Shown here: positions 1 through 6,194 of the stretch, piece by piece | Numbering within the stretch: the first letter of the stretch is position 1 | Layout: the number at the start of each line of letters is the position of its first letter | DNA from: Dialister sp. UBA734 | GTDB taxonomy: Bacteria; Bacillota; Negativicutes; Veillonellales; Dialisteraceae | Length of the DNA: 9,491 nt | Direction: 5' to 3' | NCBI GenBank assembly: GCA_002297935.1 | Contig: DBLC01000154.1 | Coordinates: 22,224-31,714, forward strand | Position numbers and translations under genes: made by a program | The notes under the pieces: model-generated | Told to the model about the DNA's origin: nothing | Databases searched by the model: none | The model's input: the letters and a program-made list of their open reading frames with translations, nothing else

Positions 1-10
1 GTTATCATCT

Positions 11-124
11 CATTCGGGAAACGTGAGAAACTTGAGAGACCTGAGCAACCTGAGAAACTTTGCCACGAAAGGAATCATCACATATTTCGCTTAACTTAAC
101 AGCATTGCCCTTTCAGCGAAAGGG
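11..124. repeat. Dispersed intergenic repeat module, copy 1, with nonamer tract and small hairpin
   Basis: The stretch opens with CATTCGGGAAA and runs into a 9-bp-period tract at about 21-57 (ACGTGAGAA, ACTTGAGAG, ACCTGAGCA, ACCTGAGAA). It then carries GGAATCATCACATATTTCGC (71-90) and a TTAACTTAACAGCAT tail. The same order of blocks recurs at 5734-5797 and, more degenerate, at 6042-6100. A perfect 7-bp hairpin (CCCTTTC, loop AGC, GAAAGGG) sits at 108-124. There is no ORF here and I do not recognise the family. The nonamers resemble those at the recG leader (8252-8296) on the opposite strand. Confidence 0.6.
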
Positions 125-137
125 GGAAATAGCAACA

Positions 138-176
138 AAAAACGTGATGAAAACCAAAAGTCTCCATCACGTTTTT
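138..176 (-). terminator. Rho-independent terminator of the guaB operon
   Basis: A 12-bp stem pairs 138-149 with 165-176, its core being CGTGATG with CATCACG, around a 15-nt loop. Read on the minus strand it ends in a run of six T, and it lies about 60 bp past the stop codon of the last operon gene. The plus strand also has a T run after the stem, so it may act in both directions and insulate the operon from whatever lies to the left. Confidence 0.85.
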
Positions 177-182
177 AATTTC

Positions 183-238
183 TAATCCCTAGGGCCTAGC
201 TACTAATCCCTAGCTACTAGTCACGAGTCACCAGTCAC
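183..238. repeat. Heptamer tandem repeat, eight units
   Basis: Eight consecutive 7-bp units fill 183-238: TAATCCC, TAGGGCC, TAGCTAC, TAATCCC, TAGCTAC, TAGTCAC, GAGTCAC and CAGTCAC. The last unit (232-238) contains the stop codon of the upstream glycosyltransferase (235-237 on the minus strand). The same words recur at 5182-5209 and, reverse-complemented, at 5133-5160 and 9301-9335. The pattern resembles the short tandemly repeated repetitive (STRR) heptamers known from cyanobacteria, but I do not know a name for this set. Confidence 0.85.
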
Positions 239-1494
239 TGATCAATTTCCTTCTTCCTCGTCAGGCTGGCCTGTTCGAAGTGCATACTCCGGGTATGAAT
301 GGTGTGGACCCATCCTTTTTTATGCCGGTCTTTCCAGCCAAGGATGGTAACCGGAATCCAAGAGTACATGAAAATCGGGTAAATGAGCCAGTAGAGGTAA
401 ATCTTCAATGGCACTTCGATTTGCAGCAGTACAATCAGCGGAATCACGGACTGAATGAATCCCAAGGCCGCCCAGAATTGTTTCGGCACCAGGACGTCGT
501 TGTAGAGGATCACCGTGAAGCAGGGGTAGAACATATTGATATAGGTCATCACCAGGTAGAAGGTGGACAGGAGCAGGAAATAGTTCTGCAACAGTTGCAT
601 GATGCCGTCCAGGATGATGAGGCTATGTCGTTTGATCCCTTCTTTGAGAAGAATCGGAATGTACCGTTCGGAGCAGTCGAACTGTCCCTGAGCCCACCGT
701 TTTCTCTGCCGGCAGGAAGCCATGAAGCCCAGTGGTTTTTCGTCGTAAATGATGGCGTCATGGACCCAGCAGGTACGAATGCCGTGGGAGAGACATTTCA
801 TGGAAAATTCCATATCTTCGGTGAGGCAGTCGCAACCCCAGCCGTATTTCTTCACGATATCAGCGGAAATACACATGCCGGTGCCGCCCAAACAGGAGGA
901 GAGGCCCAGGTTGTATTTCCCCAAATGCCACAGATGGTTGATAGTCCAGAAGGCAATGGCAAAGGTACCGGATACCCAGGTATCGGTCGGGTTTTTCGCA
1001 GAGAGATAGCCCTGCAGTACTTTCTGCCCTTTCAAAAGGCGGTTATTCATGACCGCCAAAAAGTCCAGGTGGACCAAGTTATCTGAATCAAAAACGCAGA
1101 AGGCATCGTAGCCTTTGTTCAGGTCAAAAATTTTTGGAAATACCCAGTCCATGGCATAGCCTTTGCCGACCAGTTCTTTGTTTTCTCGTTCAAACACGAA
1201 AGCACCGTGCTGGCGGGCAATGTCGGCGGTATTGTCAGTGCAGTTGTCCGCAATGACATACACGTCGTACAGTTCTTTCGGGTATTTCAAAAGCTTCAAA
1301 TTATCCAGCAAATCCCCTAGCACCATGGCTTCGTTGTGAGCCGGAATGACCAGAGCAAATTTGCTTTTTGGGGCTGCCAGATTTTTTTCTTTTCGATGCC
1401 ACATGCCGAAAATGCCGATGATTGTGTAGTAAATCGTAAAAAACGCCACAATCAACTGCACAGGCAGCATGATTATATCGAGGATGTAGTTCAT
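235..1494 (-). CDS. Membrane-anchored family 2 glycosyltransferase (processive, CESA/BcsA-like)
   Basis: This 419-residue enzyme probably transfers a sugar from a nucleotide-sugar donor on the cytoplasmic face of the membrane. A hydrophobic segment near residues 7-30 anchors it. A GT-A catalytic domain follows: VIPAHNE near 49, ADNCTD with Asp84, the metal-binding FDSDN (Asp136, Asp138), TED (225-227) as candidate catalytic base, and QRKRW (263-267), the QxxRW signature of processive GT2 enzymes. Three or so hydrophobic segments fill about 295-385. The ATG at 1494 overlaps the pssA stop as ATGA, with AAGGA 8 nt upstream. It is the last operon gene, and its TGA lies inside a heptamer repeat. 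No partner (PilZ domain, export or modification gene) is visible in the window, so donor and polymer are unknown. The family call is firm; processivity is inferred from QxxRW alone. Confidence 0.92.
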   Translation of the reverse strand: MNYILDIIMLPVQLIVAFFTIYYTIIGIFGMWHRKEKNLAAPKSKFALVIPAHNEAMVLGDLLDNLKLLKYPKELYDVYVIADNCTDNTADIARQHGAFVFERENKELVGKGYAMDWVFPKIFDLNKGYDAFCVFDSDNLVHLDFLAVMNNRLLKGQKVLQGYLSAKNPTDTWVSGTFAIAFWTINHLWHLGKYNLGLSSCLGGTGMCISADIVKKYGWGCDCLTEDMEFSMKCLSHGIRTCWVHDAIIYDEKPLGFMASCRQRKRWAQGQFDCSERYIPILLKEGIKRHSLIILDGIMQLLQNYFLLLSTFYLVMTYINMFYPCFTVILYNDVLVPKQFWAALGFIQSVIPLIVLLQIEVPLKIYLYWLIYPIFMYSWIPVTILGWKDRHKKGWVHTIHTRSMHFEQASLTRKKEIDQ

Positions 1495-2216
1495 TGTTCG
1501 GTTCCTTCAGTTGTTTTCTTCTGTTTTCTTCTAGTGGATTTCTTTTTTCCTTTCTGGCGATTCAGATAGGTATTCATCATGCCGAAAAGAATGTAGGCAG
1601 CGCAGATGGCGGTAGCCCAAATCGGCCAATAGAAGAAGGTGCTCACCAGGAAGAAAGCCAGGCAAATGAGCAGAGCTGGCAAATGGAGCTGGTCCGCACT
1701 GGCCCCTTTGTTATCTGGATAGTGAATTTCACTGACCATGAGGAATGCCAGAAGCAGCACGCAGAGAGCCGCAAACCAATCCCACACTTTCGCACCGGAC
1801 AGCACATAAGCTGCTACGATGACGCCGGTGGTCGGGCAAGGAAGGCCTTCGAAATAGCCGTGAACGGAAGTAACCTTCACGTTGAAACGAGCCAGACGGA
1901 ACGCACAGAATGTCCCCAGCAGCGCACAAGGAATGATGCCGGCCCAGCCCAGTTCATGGAGCTGGTAAGAGTACATCAACGCCCCGGCAGCGATACCAAA
2001 GGAAATATCATCGGAGAGAGAATCCAGTTCCACTCCCATCGGCCCTGCAGTATGCAGCGCACGAGCCACACGTCCATCCAACGCATCAGCCACCATGGCG
2101 ATTAAAATAAACACAGCCGCCCAATTATAGTGGCCTTCAATGGACATCATGATCGACAAGCCTCCGAAGAAAGCATTGGCCGCTGTGACGCCATTGGCAA
2201 TCCAAGATTTATTCAA
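1491..2216 (-). CDS. pssA: CDP-diacylglycerol--serine O-phosphatidyltransferase
   Basis: The enzyme makes phosphatidylserine and CMP from CDP-diacylglycerol and L-serine in the cytoplasmic membrane, the first committed step to phosphatidylethanolamine. The complete CDP-alcohol phosphotransferase motif is visible: Asp44, Asp47, Gly48, Ala51, Arg52, Gly61, Asp65 and Asp69 with canonical spacing. Several hydrophobic segments follow (about 75-105, 130-160, 178-212). The 241-residue length fits the integral-membrane (Bacillus-type) PssA rather than the E. coli PLD-like enzyme. The C-terminal 20 residues are rich in Lys and Arg and probably cytoplasmic. The start is a TTG, one base after the psd stop; no in-frame ATG or GTG stands near the ribosome-binding site. 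The next gene, going 5' to 3', is a glycosyltransferase overlapping by 4 bp. Its pairing with psd supports the substrate call over other members of this superfamily. Confidence 0.95.
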   Translation of the reverse strand: MNKSWIANGVTAANAFFGGLSIMMSIEGHYNWAAVFILIAMVADALDGRVARALHTAGPMGVELDSLSDDISFGIAAGALMYSYQLHELGWAGIIPCALLGTFCAFRLARFNVKVTSVHGYFEGLPCPTTGVIVAAYVLSGAKVWDWFAALCVLLLAFLMVSEIHYPDNKGASADQLHLPALLICLAFFLVSTFFYWPIWATAICAAYILFGMMNTYLNRQKGKKKSTRRKQKKTTEGTEQ

Positions 2217-2217
2217 C

Positions 2218-2865
2218 TTATTTCAGCCTCCCTACGACAGTCAAACCGCCGCGTACTTTGTCACCTTTTTTGACACAAATTTCACAGTCTCCTGGAATGT
2301 ACAGCTCCGTGCAGGAACCGAATTTGATCATCCCATAGAGTTCGCCTTTTTTCAGGCTGTCCCCCAGATTTTTCCAGGAAACCACACGGCGGGCCAAAAT
2401 CCCTGCGATGAGGATGACCAGAATCGAACGATTCTTACCGGTGATACCGATAGCGCCTCTTTCATTTTCAAAGCCCACCCCTTCTTCGTAGGCCGGGAGA
2501 AATTTCCCCTGGGTATACGACTGGTAGGTAATTTTCCCTTCCATAGGGCTTCGATTGCAATGCACATCGAAAATGGACAGGAAAATGGTAATCTTGTGGC
2601 ATTTCTCACCTAAAAACATATCTTCATAGGCATCATGAGATACATCCACCACGGTACCGTCCGCCGGAGACACCAGCGTGTCCTCGCCGGGAACGATTTT
2701 ATTATTTCTAGGCGGGCAGCGGAAGAAATAGGTAAAATACACTGCCAGCACAAAAGGCACCACGGCAGCATAATACCATTTCATCCACAAGCACACCACA
2801 CCTAGAACCAGTGTCACCAAGATGAAGGGATATCCTTCAGGCAAAACAATTGGTTTCTTTAGCAT
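2218..2865 (-). CDS. psd: Phosphatidylserine decarboxylase proenzyme (short type)
   Basis: This membrane enzyme decarboxylates phosphatidylserine to phosphatidylethanolamine, using a pyruvoyl group formed by self-cleavage. Residue numbers here count from a GTG one codon upstream. Two hydrophobic segments (about 14-48) precede FFRCPPR. The expected triad is present: Asp70 in SPADG, His103 in DVHCNRSP, and Ser185 in KFGSCTE. Cleavage between Gly184 and Ser185 would give a large beta chain and a small alpha chain of about 32 residues. At about 215 residues it belongs to the short Psd class, not the roughly 320-residue E. coli form. Two starts compete: GTG at 2868 and ATG at 2865. AGGAG at 2872-2876 is 3 nt from the GTG but 6 nt from the ATG, so I chose the ATG. 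That gives a TGATG overlap with the preceding gene's stop. Co-transcription with pssA completes a two-step phosphatidylethanolamine pathway. Confidence 0.95.
   Translation of the reverse strand: MLKKPIVLPEGYPFILVTLVLGVVCLWMKWYYAAVVPFVLAVYFTYFFRCPPRNNKIVPGEDTLVSPADGTVVDVSHDAYEDMFLGEKCHKITIFLSIFDVHCNRSPMEGKITYQSYTQGKFLPAYEEGVGFENERGAIGITGKNRSILVILIAGILARRVVSWKNLGDSLKKGELYGMIKFGSCTELYIPGDCEICVKKGDKVRGGLTVVGRLK
2227..2233 (-). promoter_or_regulatory. Ribosome-binding site for pssA, embedded in psd
   Basis: AGGGAGG lies 10 nt upstream of the TTG start of pssA. It is made of the codons for the Gly-Arg pair near the psd C-terminus (VVGRLK). The site decides the unusual TTG start and implies that ribosomes finishing psd pass directly over it. 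Confidence 0.75.
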
Positions 2866-3617
2866 CACTGACTCCTATGTTCTTTCTTCCATTGTTTGAC
2901 AGCTCTCATAAATTTCGGAATCGCCATCATGCGTCCGATGCGGCTGGGCTGCAAGTACAGACGGTACGCCCATTCGAGCCGATTTCGCTGCATCCACAGA
3001 GGGGCTCTCTTCAAATTGCCGCTCATCACATCAAAGACACCGCCGATTCCCATGGCAAGCACCGGGCCCAATTCGTCTTTGTGCTTGAAAAGCCATTTCT
3101 CCTGCTTCGGCACACCTAAGCCCACCAGAAGCAAGTTGGCACCGCTGTCCTTGATATCTTTGATAATTTTCTTTTCTTCGGTTTCATCGAAATACCCATC
3201 ATGGCATCCCACCAACGTAAACGCCCCATGGTCTTTCATGAAACAATCTGCTGCCTTCTGGGCCACCCCGGGAGCGCCGCCCAAGAAATAGACCTTCCAG
3301 CCTTTTTCCCCGGCAATTTTCAAAAGCTCCACGGAAAGATCCGCCCCGGTGACACGTTCTGGGAATGGGGTTCCTAAGGTTTCCCCCGCCCAGAGCACAC
3401 CAGCCCCATCAGGAACCACCATATCCGCATGGTTCAGGATATGGCCCAGTTCCTTATCTGATTGAGCCGTCATAATCATTTCTGCATTGGCTGTAGCAAT
3501 CATGTGAGGCTTCGCCGAATCGACGGCGTCCTCGGCCCAGGCAAGCACTTCCTTCATGGTCAGCGCGTACACCCGGATATCCATGACCGAATGAGCCATT
3601 TTTTCTATATCTATCAT
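2865..3617 (-). CDS. WecG/TagA/CpsF family glycosyltransferase (GT26)
   Basis: Family members transfer a sugar such as N-acetylmannosamine from a UDP donor onto a lipid-linked acceptor while building teichoic acid linkage units, enterobacterial common antigen or capsule. The 250 residues cover the whole domain. TANAEM carries Thr42 and VVPDGAG carries Asp70; their 28-residue spacing matches the Thr and Asp proposed as catalytic in structurally studied TagA. RVTGADL (88-94), FLGG (111-114), VGLGVPKQE (165-173) and GGVFDVMSG (192-200) are further family blocks. The basic, aromatic C-terminal tail (about 203-245) matches the appendage thought to bind the membrane. The ATG overlaps the guaB stop as ATGA with no clear Shine-Dalgarno, so translation is probably coupled to guaB. 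No teichoic acid or O-antigen genes lie nearby, so donor and acceptor cannot be assigned. Confidence 0.93.
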   Translation of the reverse strand: MIDIEKMAHSVMDIRVYALTMKEVLAWAEDAVDSAKPHMIATANAEMIMTAQSDKELGHILNHADMVVPDGAGVLWAGETLGTPFPERVTGADLSVELLKIAGEKGWKVYFLGGAPGVAQKAADCFMKDHGAFTLVGCHDGYFDETEEKKIIKDIKDSGANLLLVGLGVPKQEKWLFKHKDELGPVLAMGIGGVFDVMSGNLKRAPLWMQRNRLEWAYRLYLQPSRIGRMMAIPKFMRAVKQWKKEHRSQ

Positions 3618-5071
3618 TTCATGCTGTAATTCGGTGCTTCCTTGGTGATAGATACATCATGGGGATGACTTTCACGGAGACCGGCACCGGTGATCTGAAT
3701 AAACTGAGTTTCTTCATTCATGGCTTTGATATCCTTGGCACCACAGTAGCCCATGGACGCACGGAGACCGCCGATGAGCTGGAAGAGAACATCGGAAACA
3801 TGACCTTTGTAAGGAATGCGCCCTTCGATACCTTCCGGTACGAGTTTCTTGGCGTTCTGCTGGAAATAGCGGTCCTTACTGCCTGCCTGCATAGCTCCCA
3901 AAGAGCCCATGCCGCGGTAGGATTTATAATTCTTGCCCTGGTAAATAATCATTTCGCCCGGTGCTTCTTCGGTACCGGCTAAAAGGTTCCCCAGCATGAC
4001 GCAAGATGCACCAGCACCAAGGGCTTTGGCAATATCGCCGGAATACTGGATACCACCGTCGGCAATGATCGGAATGCCCGTGCCTTCGGCCGCTCTTGCG
4101 CAATCATAAACGGCGGTAATCTGCGGTACACCGATACCAGCCACCACGCGGGTGGTGCAGATGGAGCCAGGTCCGATGCCCACTTTAACAGCCGAAACAC
4201 CCGCTTCAATCAGTGCCTTGGTGGCTTCATAGGTAGCCACATTGCCCGCAATCAGTTCCAAAGTCGGGAAATCCTTACGGAGCATGCGGATGGTCTGCAG
4301 CACCCCTTCGCTGTGACCGTGAGCGGTATCGATGACCAGCACATCAGCTTTCGCATCCAAAAGGGCTTCTACCCGGTCTTCCACATCCTGGGTCACGCCG
4401 ATTGCTGCCGCCACACGAAGACGACCGTCTTCGTCCTTATTGGAATTGGGGAACTTTCTCATCTTTTCGATATCTCGAATGGTGATGAGTCCCTTCAGAT
4501 GGCCTTCCTTATCCACCAATGGCAACTTTTCAATGCGATGGGCCTGAAGAATCTTCTTGGCTTCTTCCAAAGTGGTATTTTCCGGTGCGGTCACCAAGCC
4601 GTCAGACGTCATGATTTCGCTAATGGGCCGAGACAAATCGGTCTCAAAACGCATATCGCGATTGGTGATAATCCCCACCAGCTTTCCGTTTTCCGTCACC
4701 GGTACACCAGAAATATGGTATTTATTCATCAATTCATCTGCATCACAGAGCGTGTTGTCCGGAGCCAGGTAAATCGGATCCACAATGATGCCATGTTCCG
4801 ACCGCTTCACCAACTTCACTTCCCGGGCCTGTTCGTCGATGCTCATATTCTTATGAATGACACCGATGCCGCCTTCGCGAGCCATGGCAATGGCCATTTC
4901 TGCTTCGGTGACCGTATCCATGCCGGCACTCATGATCGGAATATTTAACGTAATATTCTTCGTCAGATGGGTCCGTACATCCACATCACGGGGAAGTACA
5001 TTGGAATGCGCTGGAATCAGCAGGACATCATCAAAAGTCAATCCCTGTTTGCCAAACTTGTCTGCTCTCAT
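3614..5071 (-). CDS. guaB: IMP dehydrogenase
   Basis: The cytoplasmic enzyme oxidises IMP to XMP with NAD+, the rate-limiting step towards guanine nucleotides. In numbering from the ATG at 5074, the N-terminal part of the barrel has GLTFDDVLLIP (11-21). Two CBS domains occupy about 95-205, with SGVPV and LPLVD blocks. The barrel then resumes with GNVAT, the catalytic loop GPGSICTTR (Cys306), the phosphate-binding ADGGI (338-342), SYRGMGSLGAM (385-395) and a flap near 400-425. Length is normal for bacterial GuaB. Two adjacent ATG codons (5074, 5071) compete: AGGAGG ends 3 nt before the first and 6 nt before the second, so the second is preferred (485 residues). It heads the operon, and its TGA overlaps the next ATG. 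The promoter lies at 5237-5266, and the leader contains a long heptamer inverted repeat. Confidence 0.98.
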   Translation of the reverse strand: MRADKFGKQGLTFDDVLLIPAHSNVLPRDVDVRTHLTKNITLNIPIMSAGMDTVTEAEMAIAMAREGGIGVIHKNMSIDEQAREVKLVKRSEHGIIVDPIYLAPDNTLCDADELMNKYHISGVPVTENGKLVGIITNRDMRFETDLSRPISEIMTSDGLVTAPENTTLEEAKKILQAHRIEKLPLVDKEGHLKGLITIRDIEKMRKFPNSNKDEDGRLRVAAAIGVTQDVEDRVEALLDAKADVLVIDTAHGHSEGVLQTIRMLRKDFPTLELIAGNVATYEATKALIEAGVSAVKVGIGPGSICTTRVVAGIGVPQITAVYDCARAAEGTGIPIIADGGIQYSGDIAKALGAGASCVMLGNLLAGTEEAPGEMIIYQGKNYKSYRGMGSLGAMQAGSKDRYFQQNAKKLVPEGIEGRIPYKGHVSDVLFQLIGGLRASMGYCGAKDIKAMNEETQFIQITGAGLRESHPHDVSITKEAPNYSMK

Positions 5072-5132
5072 CATTACCCTCCTATGTTTTATTACAACTC
5101 TATATAACGTACATCAAATTCATTCTGCTAGG

Positions 5133-5209
5133 GTGACTAGTGACTCGTGACTGGTGACTAGGAAATAAAAAAGGATTTTCCCAGTCACGAGTCACCAGTC
5201 ACTAGCTAC
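5133..5209. repeat. Heptamer inverted repeat in the guaB leader
   Basis: The left arm is four units (GTGACTA, GTGACTC, GTGACTG, GTGACTA; 5133-5160). The right arm is CAGTCAC, GAGTCAC, CAGTCAC, TAGCTAC (5182-5209). The arms can pair over 15 perfect base pairs (5140-5154 with 5181-5195), or in a register shifted by 7 bp over about 25 positions with three mismatches. The 26-nt loop is A-rich. On the minus strand no T run follows, so it does not look like a terminator. It lies between the predicted guaB transcription start (about 5230) and the ribosome-binding site. Confidence 0.85.
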
Positions 5210-5236
5210 CAACAATGCACACTTCTCAATTAAAAC

Positions 5237-5266
5237 ATTATACCATAAATGATAGAGAGACTGCAA
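5237..5266 (-). promoter_or_regulatory. Predicted sigma-A promoter of the guaB operon
   Basis: Read on the minus strand: TTGCAG at 5266-5261, an 18-bp spacer, then TATAAT at 5242-5237 preceded by TGG, giving an extended -10. The expected start near 5230 leaves a leader of about 155-160 nt containing the heptamer hairpin. The first core of tandem array 1 lies immediately upstream of the -35 box. No guanine or PurR-like regulatory element was recognised. Confidence 0.75.
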
Positions 5267-5269
5267 AAA

Positions 5270-5528
5270 GGTTCGGGATTCTCGTTGCGATTGGTGAAAC
5301 ATAGTGCACTTCTCACTATCAAAAGGTTCTGGTGGTCTTGTTTTTGGTTTTGGAAAATATAGCAATAAGTCCCGCTATCATAGGGTTCTGTTGGTGACTT
5401 TTGGAATTTGTGAAACATAGCAATGAATCCGCTGTCATAAGGTTCTGGGGGGGCATTTGGGTTTGTGAAACATGGAGATAAATCCGCTGTCATCAGGTTC
5501 TAAAGGTTCTGAAGTTTTTGAGGGTTCT
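5270..5528. repeat. Tandem repeat array 1 (55-59 bp units, AGGTTCT core)
   Basis: GGTTC cores start at 5270, 5325, 5384, 5441 and 5496 (spacings 55, 59, 57, 55), then at 5505 and 5523 (9 and 18), where the array decays into nonamers. Between cores the units share a weakly conserved block of the type TTGTGAAACATAGC and then CCGCTGTCAT just before the next core. Several units can form a 5-6 bp hairpin in that block (for example 5301-5306 with 5314-5319). On the guaB coding strand the core reads AGAACC. A short reading frame runs through the units on the minus strand but has no ribosome-binding site. I do not recognise the family. Confidence 0.85.
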
Positions 5529-5700
5529 CGAATGTGCTACTAGACACTAGCCTAATAATCCCCTTCCGTTGGAAGGGGATAGGACTTAAGCGTAGCGAAA
5601 AGTCCAGGGGATAGCTCGCAGTGGCGGCATGAAAAACATTTATCTCTATTCATTTAGGCGTCCACTCTACAGAAATACGGATTGAGTCTACTTTCCCTAA
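5529..5700. repeat. Intergenic stretch with palindromic elements, no gene
   Basis: A perfect 10-bp hairpin (ATCCCCTTCC, loop GTT, GGAAGGGGAT) occupies 5558-5580. Directly after it GGACTT (5582-5587) pairs with AAGTCC (5600-5605). The paired-hairpin arrangement with GGGGATAG words resembles the larger element at 5841-6010 and looks like a small mobile palindromic repeat. Nothing further is recognised from 5606 to 5700. Confidence 0.6.
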
Positions 5701-5719
5701 CGTCATTTCGACCGACGGG
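5701..5719. repeat. 19-bp dispersed repeat, copy 1
   Basis: CGTCATTTCGACCGACGGG is identical to 9422-9440 near the right end of the window. Here the flanking inverted-repeat arm seen at 9450-9458 is missing, so this copy looks truncated or decayed. Confidence 0.8.
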
Positions 5720-5733
5720 TTCGGCTAGAGACA

Positions 5734-5797
5734 CATTCGAGGAATTTGAGAAACCGCAAAAGGAATCCTTACATATTTCGCTTAGCCTAACATCATG
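5734..5797. repeat. Dispersed intergenic repeat module, copy 2
   Basis: CATTCGAGGAA is followed by TTTGAGAAACC and then AAAGGAATCCTTACATATTTCGCTTAG and a TAACATCAT tail. This matches 11-107 block by block, but with a much shorter nonamer tract. It directly follows the 19-bp repeat at 5701-5719. Confidence 0.65.
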
Positions 5798-5840
5798 ACC
5801 TTGAAAAAGAAGACACACCAGTTGATACATTCCATAAAAC

Positions 5841-6010
5841 GCGTCCCCCCTTGAAGAAGGGGGCCAGGGGGATAGACCGCTCTAGCCATTTCCACACCTT
5901 GTGAGATAATCCATCACAGCTCTCGTCGCGTCTCCCCCGCTTCTGCCCAAATATGTCCCTTCGGGCCATTTCTATCCCCGGCTTCGCCGCCCCTTCTCCA
6001 AGGGGCCACG
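5841..6010. mobile_element. Non-coding element with terminal inverted repeats (MITE-like)
   Basis: The left end has a 7-bp hairpin (CCCCCTT, GAAG, AAGGGGG; 5846-5863) followed by GGGGGATAGA (5867-5876). The right end has TCTATCCCC (5971-5979), a GGCTTCGCC mini-hairpin, then CCCCTT, CTCC, AAGGGG (5990-6005). Read on opposite strands the two ends match almost base for base, giving an element of about 165 bp with complex imperfect terminal inverted repeats. It encodes no credible protein: the minus-strand frame across it contains SIPLAPFFKGG-like residues that are simply the translated terminal repeat. No transposase or clear target-site duplication is visible, so mobility is inference. Confidence 0.55.
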
Positions 6011-6041
6011 CCATCGTGAACACCTTTAGCGTCACTTGGTA

Positions 6042-6100
6042 CATTCGAGAAACCTAAGAACTCTTAGAGCCTTTTCTCAAAAAGAAATCACCACATATTT
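6042..6100. repeat. Dispersed intergenic repeat module, copy 3 (degenerate)
   Basis: CATTCGAGAAACC, then 9-bp-period words (CTAAGAA, CTTAGAG), then GAAATCACCACATATTTC. This is the third occurrence of the block order seen at 11-107 and 5734-5797. With copy 2 it brackets the inverted-repeat element at 5841-6010. Its right end merges with the composite element downstream of recG. Confidence 0.5.
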
Positions 6101-6113
6101 CCTAATTCCTTAT

Positions 6114-6148
6114 AAAAACTTGCGGCGCTTCCAACTCCTGTGCGCCGC
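6114..6148 (-). terminator. Rho-independent terminator of recG
   Basis: On the minus strand GCGGCGC (6148-6142) pairs with GCGCCGC (6128-6122), followed by AAG and five T (6118-6114). It starts 47 bp past the recG stop. The hairpin belongs to a composite repeat whose second copy lies at 9225-9335. Confidence 0.8.
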
Positions 6149-6154
6149 CACCAC

Positions 6155-6187
6155 CATTACGCACTACGCATTTCGCATTACGCACTC
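6155..6187. repeat. Heptamer tandem repeat after recG
   Basis: CATTACG, CACTACG, CATTTCG, CATTACG and a partial CACTC run at a strict 7-bp period, beginning 7 bp from the recG stop codon. On the recG strand they are followed by GTGGTGG and then the terminator hairpin, the same order as at 9225-9293. Confidence 0.85.
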
Positions 6188-6194
6188 AAAACCA

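Noticed and set aside
280..1086. 268-residue plus-strand frame, and other long plus-strand frames over the minus-strand genes (for example 4313-4948 and 6456-7208).
   Set aside because: They are shadows antisense to clearly conserved guaB, recG and GT2 genes, with no conserved motifs or ribosome-binding sites.
5176..5190. TTTTCCCAGTCACGA matches 15 of 17 bases of the M13 (-40) universal primer, hinting at vector sequence.
   Set aside because: It is explained by the CAGTCAC, GAGTCAC heptamers found also at 218-238; no other lacZ-alpha or vector sequence follows.
5071..5230. Guanine or purine riboswitch in the guaB leader.
   Set aside because: The leader is occupied by the heptamer inverted repeat; no purine-riboswitch three-way junction core or expression-platform terminator could be found by eye.
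5230..5493. 87-residue minus-strand reading frame with repeating EPYDSG words.
   Set aside because: It is the translation of tandem array 1, with no ribosome-binding site, no conserved start and repeat-driven codons.
5793..6044. 83-residue minus-strand frame containing SIPLAPFFKGG.
   Set aside because: These residues are the translated terminal inverted repeat of the element at 5841-6010, a common source of spurious protein calls.
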